Positions 1 to 9,300 of a stretch of DNA of 42,260 nucleotides are shown here, one piece after another; within the stretch, counting starts at the first letter, position 1, and each line of letters opens with the position of its first letter. The notes below the pieces were generated by a model. The model saw only the letters and a program-made list of their open reading frames with translations. It was not told the origin of the DNA and did no database searches. A program made the position numbers and the translations under genes. The DNA lies in the NCBI GenBank assembly GCA_945897185.1, contig CAMDFC010000014.1:1-42260 (forward strand), in the 5' to 3' direction. This DNA is from Chitinophaga pinensis. Its GTDB lineage: Bacteria; Bacteroidota; Bacteroidia; Chitinophagales; Chitinophagaceae.

Positions 1-197
1 TTTTTTTCAACCAAAGATTTTCTCCTCTTCTTGAATTCACTCTTTTTAGGCTCTGGCACATTGATGTAGTCGTAAGGGCAGTTTAAACAACCATTGCCGC
101 AACAGTTGCCATTATCGAGGTGGTACTTGGCAGTAAGCACCATATAACCCTGCTCGTTATAGTAAAAATGTTCACCTTCAATCAGTTTCTTTTTCAT
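1..197 (-). CDS. DUF5522-like Cys-rich protein, partial
   Basis: The start codon is at 197 and 65 codons are visible before the window ends, so the C-terminus is missing. The protein begins MKKKLIEGEHFYYNEQGY and carries a tight cysteine group, NCCGNGCLNCPY, about residues 32-43, followed by a Lys/Arg-rich stretch. This Cys pattern is typical of short Bacteroidota proteins annotated as DUF5522; its function is unknown, and a metal-binding role is only suggested by the cysteines. Its start overlaps the last 20 bases of trmB, with GAAGGAG just upstream, so the two are probably co-transcribed and translationally coupled. Confidence 0.7.
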   Translation of the reverse strand, partial: MKKKLIEGEHFYYNEQGYMVLTAKYHLDNGNCCGNGCLNCPYDYINVPEPKKSEFKKRRKSLVEK

Positions 198-921
198 TTT
201 CTGTTGCTCCTTCGTTGTGCCCTTTTTCTATTTCTTTTGTCAATTCCAACAGCATTTCATCCTTTGCAGGATCGAGGTCTGAAGTTACTGCGAATTTAAG
301 ATAATGTATCCTGTTACTACTTGCTATGTTCAGACTTTCGTAATGTGTTTTTATCAACAATTCTGGAATCTGTTTAATCTCTTTGCTGATATCTTCACTG
401 TCGTAAAACAATTCTAAGTCGTACAACGCTATCACTCGTTTTGTGAAATTGTACAATACCGGCGAATCTGTTTTCAGATGGATATAACCACCGGACTTGA
501 GTAATTGTTTATACTTTCTTAGAAAAGCCGGATGGGTTAGCCTTCTCTTGCATTTTCCTGCTCGCAATTGTGGATCTGGAAATGGGATCCAAATTTCACT
601 GATTTCTTCTTTTGCAAAATAGTTTTCAATCATCCCTATTTGGGAACGGACAAAGGCAATATGGTTTAGGTTTTCTTCAATTGCTTTTTTTGCACCTACC
701 CAGATTCTGTTCCCTTTGATGTCTATGCCGATGAAATTTTTATCTGGATGTATGCGTGCTAATCCAACACTGTATTCTCCTTTGCCACAGGCAAGCTCTA
801 GAACAATTGGGTTGTTGTTGTTGAAATGTGCCGACCATCTTCCTTTAATATCTGCTGGATATTCAAGCACATTATTAAACGTGGCTATTTCTGCAAAGCG
901 GATGAGTTTTTTTTGGCCCAT
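178..921 (-). CDS. trmB: tRNA (guanine-N7-)-methyltransferase TrmB
   Basis: It makes m7G46 in tRNA from S-adenosylmethionine. The SAM-binding motif is ELACGKGEYSVGLA, followed by the strand-2 acid in IGIDIKGNR; the TrmB signature IPFPDPQLRAGKCKRRL lies in the middle, with THPAFL after it. The start is placed at 921 (MGQKKLIRFAEIATF, 247 aa) because family members usually begin MG(K/Q)xKLxRFAE; an ATG seven codons upstream, at 942, is the alternative. The downstream DUF5522-like gene overlaps its stop. No clear promoter was found in the 943-1148 gap. Assignment is firm. Confidence 0.93.
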   Translation of the reverse strand: MGQKKLIRFAEIATFNNVLEYPADIKGRWSAHFNNNNPIVLELACGKGEYSVGLARIHPDKNFIGIDIKGNRIWVGAKKAIEENLNHIAFVRSQIGMIENYFAKEEISEIWIPFPDPQLRAGKCKRRLTHPAFLRKYKQLLKSGGYIHLKTDSPVLYNFTKRVIALYDLELFYDSEDISKEIKQIPELLIKTHYESLNIASSNRIHYLKFAVTSDLDPAKDEMLLELTKEIEKGHNEGATENEKETD

Positions 922-1148
922 GTGTTTGTAAAGGTAAATCATGAATTGCTAATCTTACTTTTTTTGATTGAAGCAAGCCATTTCAATTTTCTGTGTAATC
1001 ATCAAATTACCCTTGGGTTAATCTCTTGCTAAGTTGTTGAAAGTCGCTTTTTGAGGTTTGAACTAGAAATTAGTTTTACACCTCAGTTCAACAAGAACTG
1101 GATGGCGTGATACCCTTGCCAATCTTAATCATCTTTAAAAAAAAACGT

Positions 1149-1457
1149 ATGAAGAAAGTGAGTGTAGTGACCCTGATGATGCTGATGATGTTCAGCACAA
1201 CGTATGCAGCCGGATCAATTAAACCGGGAATTAGCAATTTGAAGAATGAAATCAACAAAGTGAAACTGGAAAATGTACAAGCACTAAATAAGGTGCCTGC
1301 AGGTTGTTCAGTAACCATGAAAGGAAAACTCGATTTAGGTCCAATTGAAGCCGAAGTAAGTTGCACCACAACAGCAGCAACTTGCAACGAGGCTACCATT
1401 CAGGCCGTTGGCTGCCTAAGAGCCGCCATGAATACATTAAGAACAATTATTTATTAA
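1149..1457 (+). CDS. Small exported protein with four cysteines
   Basis: A 102-aa protein of no recognised family. The N-terminus MKKVSVVTLMMLMMFSTTYA is a clear Sec signal peptide with a probable cut after the YAA region, leaving about 80 residues. The mature part has four Cys (PAGCSV, VSCTTTAATCNEA, VGCLRA), enough for two disulfides, and ends in a hydrophobic/aromatic TIIY. The frame is open from 1107, but the added 14 residues are not signal-like, so the ATG at 1149 is preferred. It lies 37 bases before the GLPGLI gene on the same strand and may share its transcript. The function is unknown; the setting suggests a periplasmic or secreted partner of the next two genes. Confidence 0.65.
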   Translation: MKKVSVVTLMMLMMFSTTYAAGSIKPGISNLKNEINKVKLENVQALNKVPAGCSVTMKGKLDLGPIEAEVSCTTTAATCNEATIQAVGCLRAAMNTLRTIIY

Positions 1458-1494
1458 TCAATGGCGTGGGTATTGCGTCATCAATTTTTATCAA

Positions 1495-2238
1495 ATGAGA
1501 ACAGTTTTAATCGTGCTTTTATCCTTTTTTGTAATTCATTTACAAGCACAAGAAATAAAAGGAACCTGGTATTACCAGGGAAAATTCAACGGAAGTTTTG
1601 GAAGATCTGAAAATTACCGGGAGTATTGGGGAAGGTTGATTGTTCATGGCGACCGTTCTTTGTTTACCATGAAAGAAGAAGGACAACACCATGCTGCTCT
1701 TCAAGACAATACCATTGATTTACGTGGCGATAGTTTATTTACTGTGTATAAAGACCATAGTAGTAACTCTTTGCTGTTTGAGTTTTCCGACCTCAACCAG
1801 AAGACACATTATTTTGCAGATACATTATTTCCCATGGAATGGAATACAACAGAAGAACATAAAATGATCGGGGGCATACCATGCCTGAAGGCAGAAACGA
1901 GGTTCAAGGGCAGAGGTTATACAGCATGGTATGCACCCACGATCACCATATCTGATGGACCATGGAAATTGGGTGGGTTGCCTGGGTTGATACTAGAGGC
2001 TTATGATGATGAAAATAATTGGCACATGACTTTGTTAGGCAACAGTGAGGCCTACGATTTTGATATTGCATTTTTTGAATCAAAAATCACAAAGGGCATA
2101 GAAGGCTTTCCGGCATTTGTTGGCTTCGTAAAAAAACTATTTTCTAGACTGGAGTCTTCTTTTGGTAGCAATAGCGACTGTATCGGGTGTCAAACAAAGT
2201 CCGTTTTGAAATTTCATTCCTGGGAGAAGATCGACTAA
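1495..2238 (+). CDS. GLPGLI family protein
   Basis: A 247-aa exported protein with signal peptide MRTVLIVLLSFFVIHLQAQ. The family's name motif is intact in the stretch GPWKLGGLPGLILEAYDD, around residues 157-174. The C-terminal third has a CIGC pair. GLPGLI proteins (TIGR01200) occur only in Bacteroidota, have no known biochemical role, and are often encoded just before a TonB-receptor-like protein, as here: the next start codon comes two bases after this stop. The pair is very likely one operon and probably works together at the outer membrane, which is inference from linkage. Confidence 0.88.
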   Translation: MRTVLIVLLSFFVIHLQAQEIKGTWYYQGKFNGSFGRSENYREYWGRLIVHGDRSLFTMKEEGQHHAALQDNTIDLRGDSLFTVYKDHSSNSLLFEFSDLNQKTHYFADTLFPMEWNTTEEHKMIGGIPCLKAETRFKGRGYTAWYAPTITISDGPWKLGGLPGLILEAYDDENNWHMTLLGNSEAYDFDIAFFESKITKGIEGFPAFVGFVKKLFSRLESSFGSNSDCIGCQTKSVLKFHSWEKID

Positions 2239-2240
2239 AT

Positions 2241-4601
2241 ATGTACCGTTCTCCTCATCTAGTCTTCTTGTGTTTATTGGTCAGTATAACTTCTAAAGCA
2301 AATCCAATAGTCCATGATACTATCCCTTCCAACGGTCACCATGCATTGCCCGAGATCAATATCAAAGGCAATGCAATGGTGGCCAAACGGAGAGGCGATA
2401 CGTTGGTGTTTGCTGCTGATCGTTTTAAACGTGCTGATGCAATTAAGTTGGAAGAGTTATTAAAGCATGTTCCTGGCTTTCGTGTTGACGAGAATGGGAG
2501 AATCAGCTTTAACGGGAAAGAAATAAAAAAATTATTGTTAAACGGCGAAGACCTTACTGCTGAAAATTATCAGTTGTTGTCGCGTAACCTCAGGTCCTTA
2601 ATGATTGATAGTATTCAAGTAGTAGAGAAATTTAATGATAAGCGTTTATTAAAAGACATTGAAAATAAAGAAGACATTGCCGTTAACCTTGTACTTAAAA
2701 AATCCTTTTATGGCAAGCCCAATTTTAACTTTGTTGGAGCAACGGCATTGAAAAAAAATGGTGAACTACAAGCAGAATGTGTTCAAATGGGGAAGTATCT
2801 TAAACAATTGTTGTTCATCAATGCAAATAATATAGGTAGTAAATCTTTGATACAGACATCTGAAACAAAGTCAATCGATCCGGAACAAAAGGAATACAAA
2901 TCATGGCCTTTCGAGACAGAACCTGTTTTAAATAAAAATATTCCTGATTTGTATGTTTATCAGAACCGTGACTGGAATTCTACTTGGACATCCAATTTCA
3001 AAATTAATTCGTTCAACAAATTAAAATTGAATTTTAAAACGGGCAACAACCAACTTTTTACTGATCAAGTAAAAAATGATCTGTTCAAGACCCAGGATAC
3101 TTCATTAATAAATATTTACAGTGCAACAACTACGAACTATAAAATCAATCACCAGTCTATTGGTGCGCAGTGGGAAAAAGACAAAGGAAAAAACACAACC
3201 AGCAATTACTCAATCCAATTATTCAAGGAGCTGCGTGAGGTAGTAATTGTAGATAAAAGAGAGGAGGGGAGTGAAAAATTAATTTCATCAACTTCACGTC
3301 TTTATAGCAAAGGACTTCAAATTGAAAATCATCACCTATGGCAAGCTGCCAAAAACCGCGTTTGGAAATGGGACGGCAAGATCAATATACATAGCCATCA
3401 GTATTCTATTGCTACACTACCAGCGGGTTTCAATGGTCCAGATGTTAAGGATTCAATTATTTCCCAACAGGTAGCTCACCAAACCTTTCTTGTGCAGACA
3501 GGTATTACCTATTTTACAGACATTAAAAAAACCAAATTTCAATTTGGAGGAAGAGCTTCTATCGAATCCCTTACTTCATCAAATGGTGATGTAGAATTAC
3601 AGCTTAAGATAATTAAGCAATATGTCTATACACACATGCTCACAAGGCTGAGCCAAAAATTTACGTTTGAAAATCAATGGATGGTTGGGTTTTCGAATTT
3701 TATGTTTGGCATAAGAAAATACAAAGCATTGATTTATCATGTTGAGCAATCCCTGGTTTGGCGAAGAAAAAAAACCGATCACTTAAGGTTTAGTTACGGC
3801 GTATTAAAAAAACCTGTTGATGCCAGAAATTTTTATGCTGGTCCAATTTTAACAACTGGATCTACCAATACATTCGGTGCAGCGTTACCAACATTTCCAT
3901 TGTCCTTATATGCTCAACTGCAAGTTTCTAAAATGGATCTTTACCGTGGATTAATGATTGGCGGTTATACATCAGTAAAATACATATACTACGATTATAT
4001 GATGGCGGTGGAGATGCAGCCCTATTTCAGCAGTATAAAAAAAATTATTGGATTGCGGCAAACCATTTTTAGCCTGACTGCCCATCTTGAAAAAGTTATA
4101 CATGCTCCTCGCCTTAAGTATAGGATACAACTAACTGGTATGCAGAATGCTATTCCAACGCAATTTAATAACCAGCAGTTTACAAGTTTTACTCGTTTTG
4201 CTCGGATTGATAATGGTATTTCCACCAATTGGACAAAGGGATTTAATTTTCAATTTGAGCATCGTTGTACCCGGTCCCTCTTTTCTGGTTTTTCAAATGG
4301 TGCGCCAACTAAGAATTTTACACAAGAATACAAATTTGGTATTCAAATGTATTACAGTAGTAAAATCAATGCTTTAATAGGGGTTAGTCAATTTAGTGGG
4401 AGGGGGTTTGTTCATCTTCAATTGTTGGATCTAAAATTGAACCTGACAGCTGGGAGTAAATACCGAATTTTTGTGCACGGCACCAATCTATTAGATAGGA
4501 AAGTTTTTATACAGCAAGTGATTGGTGCTAATAGTATAGGTGATAACAGGCAAAATTTAATCGGAAGAAGGATAGTGGTGGGTGTAGATGTTCCTCTTTG
4601 A
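2241..4601 (+). CDS. TonB-receptor-like outer-membrane beta-barrel protein
   Basis: A 786-aa protein if it starts at 2241 (MYRSPHLVFLCLLVSITSKA, a signal peptide); the frame is open 18 codons further up, but that overlaps the GLPGLI gene and spoils the signal. A plug-like domain follows at once (LPEINIKG, RRGDTLVF, LLKHVPGFRVDENG, LLLNGEDL, DSIQVVEKFND), then a long beta-barrel region rich in alternating hydrophobics and aromatics, ending IGRRIVVGVDVPL. The N-terminal carboxypeptidase-regulatory-like repeat common in Bacteroidota receptors is absent. The gene is coupled to the GLPGLI gene. Ligand and dependence on TonB are unknown. Its stop directly abuts the stop of the convergent gene. Confidence 0.82.
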   Translation: MYRSPHLVFLCLLVSITSKANPIVHDTIPSNGHHALPEINIKGNAMVAKRRGDTLVFAADRFKRADAIKLEELLKHVPGFRVDENGRISFNGKEIKKLLLNGEDLTAENYQLLSRNLRSLMIDSIQVVEKFNDKRLLKDIENKEDIAVNLVLKKSFYGKPNFNFVGATALKKNGELQAECVQMGKYLKQLLFINANNIGSKSLIQTSETKSIDPEQKEYKSWPFETEPVLNKNIPDLYVYQNRDWNSTWTSNFKINSFNKLKLNFKTGNNQLFTDQVKNDLFKTQDTSLINIYSATTTNYKINHQSIGAQWEKDKGKNTTSNYSIQLFKELREVVIVDKREEGSEKLISSTSRLYSKGLQIENHHLWQAAKNRVWKWDGKINIHSHQYSIATLPAGFNGPDVKDSIISQQVAHQTFLVQTGITYFTDIKKTKFQFGGRASIESLTSSNGDVELQLKIIKQYVYTHMLTRLSQKFTFENQWMVGFSNFMFGIRKYKALIYHVEQSLVWRRKKTDHLRFSYGVLKKPVDARNFYAGPILTTGSTNTFGAALPTFPLSLYAQLQVSKMDLYRGLMIGGYTSVKYIYYDYMMAVEMQPYFSSIKKIIGLRQTIFSLTAHLEKVIHAPRLKYRIQLTGMQNAIPTQFNNQQFTSFTRFARIDNGISTNWTKGFNFQFEHRCTRSLFSGFSNGAPTKNFTQEYKFGIQMYYSSKINALIGVSQFSGRGFVHLQLLDLKLNLTAGSKYRIFVHGTNLLDRKVFIQQVIGANSIGDNRQNLIGRRIVVGVDVPL

Positions 4602-6284
4602 TTAATGAATGACAACAGGTTTTTGAACACTCTCATTACCAGTCCTGTCAATGGCAGTCACCATGATATATTTCAATTTATCCGGTTCAGGTGTTTTGTT
4701 GTTGTATAATTTAATGAGTGTCTCTGTTTCTTGTTTATTGAAAATACGTTGTTCCCATTTTGAATCGTATTGATAGTAAAGTACCCATTTAAATACATCT
4801 TCATCTTTTGCTTCCCATCGGATAAGTAATGAATCGTTTTTTTCACTTAAGAAAACTTCCGGGGGTTTTGGCGCATGGTTATCTAACCAGGGACTTGCAG
4901 GTACCAAAGCCGGATTTTTATAAACTCCTTCATTTAGCTCCTTTGTTAGGCTTGGGTTTTTGGTAAGGGCCGATATGCTCCAATGAACTACACCCGGACT
5001 TTTTGGAAGCATACCACGGGTGATCATGATTTCGCTGATTACTTCTTGGTTATTGAGTAAAATGTTTTTATCGTTTGCGGTATTGATTCCAGGCCACAAG
5101 TGACGTTGATGTGTATTTTCGCTCTGCCACCATCCAAGTAAAACAGGAAAGCTAGTGTTGATCTTATAACTTGGCCAATATAGTTGTGGAGTGAAATAAT
5201 CTATCCATCCTTTGTTGAGCCATAGTTTGGCATCTGCATAAAGTTTATCATACTGGTCAAAGCCCTCAACCGATATTGGAAATCCTGGACGCCAAATACC
5301 AAATGGACTCAATCCAAATTTTACATGACGCTTCTCTTCTTTGATTTCTTTGTACAATCGCTCAATGAGTGTATTAACAGCATTTCTTCTCCAGTCTCCT
5401 CTGGAAAGTAAACCGCCATTTGTAACATAGGAAAGCCATGGTGCATCATCAGGAAAATCTTGGTTGCCATTGTAAGAAGGATAGGGATAGAAATAATCGT
5501 CGAGGTGAATGCCATCGATGTCGTATCGCTTTACAATATCCTTTACCACTTTGCTTGTATGGTCTTGTGTAGATTTAAGCGAAGGATCCATCCACCAATA
5601 TCCTTCTTTCAAATAGTAAACACCTTCTGGATTGGTTTTGATATAGGATTTTTCCGAAATTTCTTTACCTGTATTGTGGTGTGCCCTATAAGGATTGATC
5701 CATGCATGCAATTCAATTCCTCTGCTGTGTGCTTCGTTTGTCCAGAACTCCAAAGGATCGTAGTATGGATCTGGGGGTTTGTTTTGTTCTCCTGTAAGAA
5801 AATACGACCAGGGTTCTAGTTCACTGGAATAGAGTGCATCTGCTTGGGGGCGGACCTGCAGAATGACTGCATTGAATTTATTGTAGTACAGGTAATCTAA
5901 AATAGCAATGGCTTCAGTTTGTTGCTCATCCGAAGTGAGTCCGGGTTTACTCGGCCAATTGATATTCGCAACACTGGCCACCCATGCAGCCCTGAATTCA
6001 CGCATTGGATGGACAAATTGTTCATTGATGTTGGCCTGGTATACTGATTTGTCTGGGTTGGCTTTGTTGTTGTTGTGAAGAGGGGCTTTGGTAGTTCTGG
6101 GCCCAGGACCATTTATCTCGTTTAATACAATGGTATTGTTTTGGTTCTTTTCAGTTTTTTTTGAGGTGATGGATTTGAAAGTCGTTGTTACTTTATTCGA
6201 AAGGTCTTTTACAAAAACACAGCTGTTAAAACCAGCCAATAATAAGAGTGATAGGGTAATATTTCTTGGTTGCAAACAATACAT
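4602..6284 (-). CDS. GH10-like (GHL10/DUF187) glycoside hydrolase lipoprotein
   Basis: A 560-aa lipoprotein from the ATG at 6284; an ATG 11 codons further up is possible. The leader LLLLAGFNSC ends in a lipobox-type Cys. After a linker comes the GHL10 barrel: EFRAAWVASVANINWPS, AVILQVRPQADALYSSELEP, ELHAWINPYRAH, DGIHLDDYFYPYP, FGLSPFGIWRPG and YFTPQLYWPS. These are typical of the YngK/DUF187 family, thought to cleave peptidoglycan-type or other glycans; the substrate is not known. The last ~110 residues look like a fibronectin-III-like module (KPPEVFLSEKNDSLLIRWEA onward). It is convergent with the TonB-type gene with no gap. Confidence 0.85.
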   Translation of the reverse strand: MYCLQPRNITLSLLLLAGFNSCVFVKDLSNKVTTTFKSITSKKTEKNQNNTIVLNEINGPGPRTTKAPLHNNNKANPDKSVYQANINEQFVHPMREFRAAWVASVANINWPSKPGLTSDEQQTEAIAILDYLYYNKFNAVILQVRPQADALYSSELEPWSYFLTGEQNKPPDPYYDPLEFWTNEAHSRGIELHAWINPYRAHHNTGKEISEKSYIKTNPEGVYYLKEGYWWMDPSLKSTQDHTSKVVKDIVKRYDIDGIHLDDYFYPYPSYNGNQDFPDDAPWLSYVTNGGLLSRGDWRRNAVNTLIERLYKEIKEEKRHVKFGLSPFGIWRPGFPISVEGFDQYDKLYADAKLWLNKGWIDYFTPQLYWPSYKINTSFPVLLGWWQSENTHQRHLWPGINTANDKNILLNNQEVISEIMITRGMLPKSPGVVHWSISALTKNPSLTKELNEGVYKNPALVPASPWLDNHAPKPPEVFLSEKNDSLLIRWEAKDEDVFKWVLYYQYDSKWEQRIFNKQETETLIKLYNNKTPEPDKLKYIMVTAIDRTGNESVQKPVVIH

Positions 6285-6329
6285 TAGGTAAACATGTAAT
6301 GTTACGAAAAAATTCAATTAAAAAGGGTT

Positions 6330-9300
6330 TTATAAATCCACATCCGGCAACTCGGGGACTTTAATTCTCTTTAATGCTTTTTGGTAGCGTTTTTCTTGAT
6401 TAGAATTTTTTCTGATACGTGTATTGGTCATTGCCCCACTGAGTAAAATTTTAACCCAATAGTTTACGAAACTTTTTTCTCTGGTTCGTTCTGTGAATAC
6501 AGTCCCGGTTTTTTTTACATTATTTGTCCTCAGGAACGTATTGGCTAACGAGCTTAGTATTTTTGTAAAAATGGTTCTCTTTTCAAGCTCTTTGCTGCTG
6601 AGGAATTGAATTTTGAAGTCGCTATAATACATAAACATTTTACCATGTGATAGGTAATCATTACCCATTACTTTGAGTTCAAGTGTGTCTAACCAACCTT
6701 TGTTTATTTTCATATTTGCTGTAGGCAGCAATACACTGTTTAATGCAGGTAGTCCAAATTTACCTATCCTAACCCTCAACAGAAAACTTCCAATTGAATC
6801 AGTATAAGATTCATGAAAGCGGAGGAAAATATTTGCAGTGTCTAATAAACGCGAACTGCTCAATATATAGAGGCTATCAGTTGCAGTATTGTTGTAGTTT
6901 CCAATATTCCGAATAAGTGTTTGAAGTTCTGTTAGGTCTATTTTTGCTAACATTTCAGTTTTTTCATTGTACTCTTCGTATAAAAGTTTACCATCTACAA
7001 GTCGAATACTATCTACATGCAGACGTTGTTTTATTTTTTTTAATAGTGCAACGGGCATTGCTTTTATATATCCAGGCTGAAGTGGTAATCTTTTGTCTTT
7101 ATACACACTAAATACAGGGTTTTCTACAACAATGTAATTGAGCTGTAGATTAGAATCTGTAGCAAGTCTTTCTATATCAAAATTACGGATGTTAACTTTC
7201 CCTGTTTTAAATTCCATGTGGTCTTTCTGGTAAACATTCATTTTCATGAATTCCTCTCTGTTTTTTGTCGGCTTATAACTGAAAGAGTCTATACTAACCG
7301 TCTTACCACCATTGCTATAGCCGATGCCATTGGCCTTAATAATTGAGGATGCTGTTATTTCTTCCAGGTCGATACTATTTACAAAAAGAGTAGGGTTATT
7401 TTTAAGTTGACGCAATACATGTGCTGTAGCTGCGCTGTCAATTTTAATTTGTTCTCCCCCAAGATTAAAATCTTTCAGAATGAATGGCTCTCCTTTTCTA
7501 TTGACTTTAGAGAAATTGATGTTGTTCGCTTTTAGTTTAGTTATGTGTGTTGAAAAGTTAAGCGGACCTTTATCATCAGTTATTTTAAGTTTATCAATAG
7601 CTATACTAAAAATGCCTTTATTAACTTTTAGTTCAATACTATCGTTCATCGATAGCGTAATATCATTGGTTGAAATTTTCGTATCTGCAATTTGAATGCC
7701 ATTGGTGTTAGTATGTGACGAAAATTCTTTTATTGATATACTAATATCACGGCTCATTAATACAATGGATTTATTGTCCGTTTGTTTTCTTATGCTCAAG
7801 TTAGCATGTTGTATATCAAAATTACCCATGATCCATTTTGATACCGATGTTTTAGGGTTACTGGCATTGTACAAAGAAACTTTTAGTTCCGGATTGACAA
7901 GCTTTGTATTTTCAAGAATGGGGTATTTTCTTTCAAGTGATTTTGCAATAGCGGGAGTAAAATTGATTGAAGGAATAATTGCAGTGATGGTATCATTCTC
8001 TTTATTGAAAGATAAATTGATGTTGTTAAAGAAAGAATTGTGTTGGTCTATCAGCGAAAAACTACTCGATCTTAATTGTGTAGTTGGAGATGAGAGGCTT
8101 AGGTTTCCTCCTAATACATCTATATAGCTTAAGGTTATTTCATTTGCATCATTGGTAGAGAAATCTTTCACAAGTATTTTATCAAGATCTGCAGATACAT
8201 CCAAATTGTTACTAGAACTGAACTTTGCTTTTGTTGGTCCGGCTGACAGGTATTTAATCATCAATTCAAATTCATCTTCTTCGGAATTGATGGATTTAAT
8301 ACCTTTTGTTTTGCTTTGCTTAATTTGAATATTTGCATTGCTGTATAAAATTGAGTCTATCTTAATTTTTGTAAAATCATCATTGAACCTATAATTCTGT
8401 ATACTTACATTGTCTGCGCTAATTCTGTTTTGCGTACTGCTTAAGATAAATAATTTTGCTTTTATTGATTTTTCACTACCTAGAAATTCACCTTGATACA
8501 GTTCAATATTTTGTTTTCCTAAGTTGATCTTGGCAGAATCAAAGTTCATTTTCTCTATGGAGGTTACCATACCCTCGTAAGTGGATAAATCAAATATTTC
8601 ATTTACTGAAATTTCAGATTGTATACCTCCAACTATAATTTCTTTGTTATTATTGATGGATTTGTTTTTAACGAATCCATTGTTTATACGGATTGTTTCC
8701 AGGTCAATTTGTTCGCTGAAATCAGTTAAATAAGCTTTTATTGATTTTGCTTTCGTTTTATTTTGCCTTTCTTGATAATTATTGATGAAAGTAGCATTAC
8801 TCAGTTCAAGTTCTTTTGCCTTTAAGTATTTGTTTAATATAAGTTCATAAAGATCAAGACCGGTTAACCTAAATACAGGGATGGTGAAATATCTTTTTTC
8901 GGCATCGTTATTCTTCTCTGTTGGGGTTAATTTAAAATTCAACAGTGAAAGAGACAAGTTGTTATAGACTACACTATCAAATGAAATATTGTATTTGCCA
9001 TCTCTTAGTGTTTCTTGAAAATTCTTGATTGCAAATTGCAGTTTCCCAATTTCAATTGGTATAGCCTGTGTACTATCGATATTTACGTTGTGAGCAATAA
9101 AATTATTTCCTTCTGTATTGAATAAATTGCTATTGTTTTTTCCTTTAGTATTAATGGTAATATTACTGTTGAATAGTCCAAGGTAATTCATAGTTATTCT
9201 GCCAAGCAGGCCTGCTACTTTCTTTTCCAAGACCAATCCATCATATGCAGTATTTTTCTTTTTAGAAACATCCAATTCTAATTTTATAATAGGATCCGTA

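Noticed and set aside
7480-8127. Rightward hydrophobic frames inside the AsmA-like gene that look like membrane proteins
   Set aside because: They are antisense to an Asn/Ile/Lys-rich beta-repeat protein, which produces Leu/Phe-rich mirror frames; no independent support.
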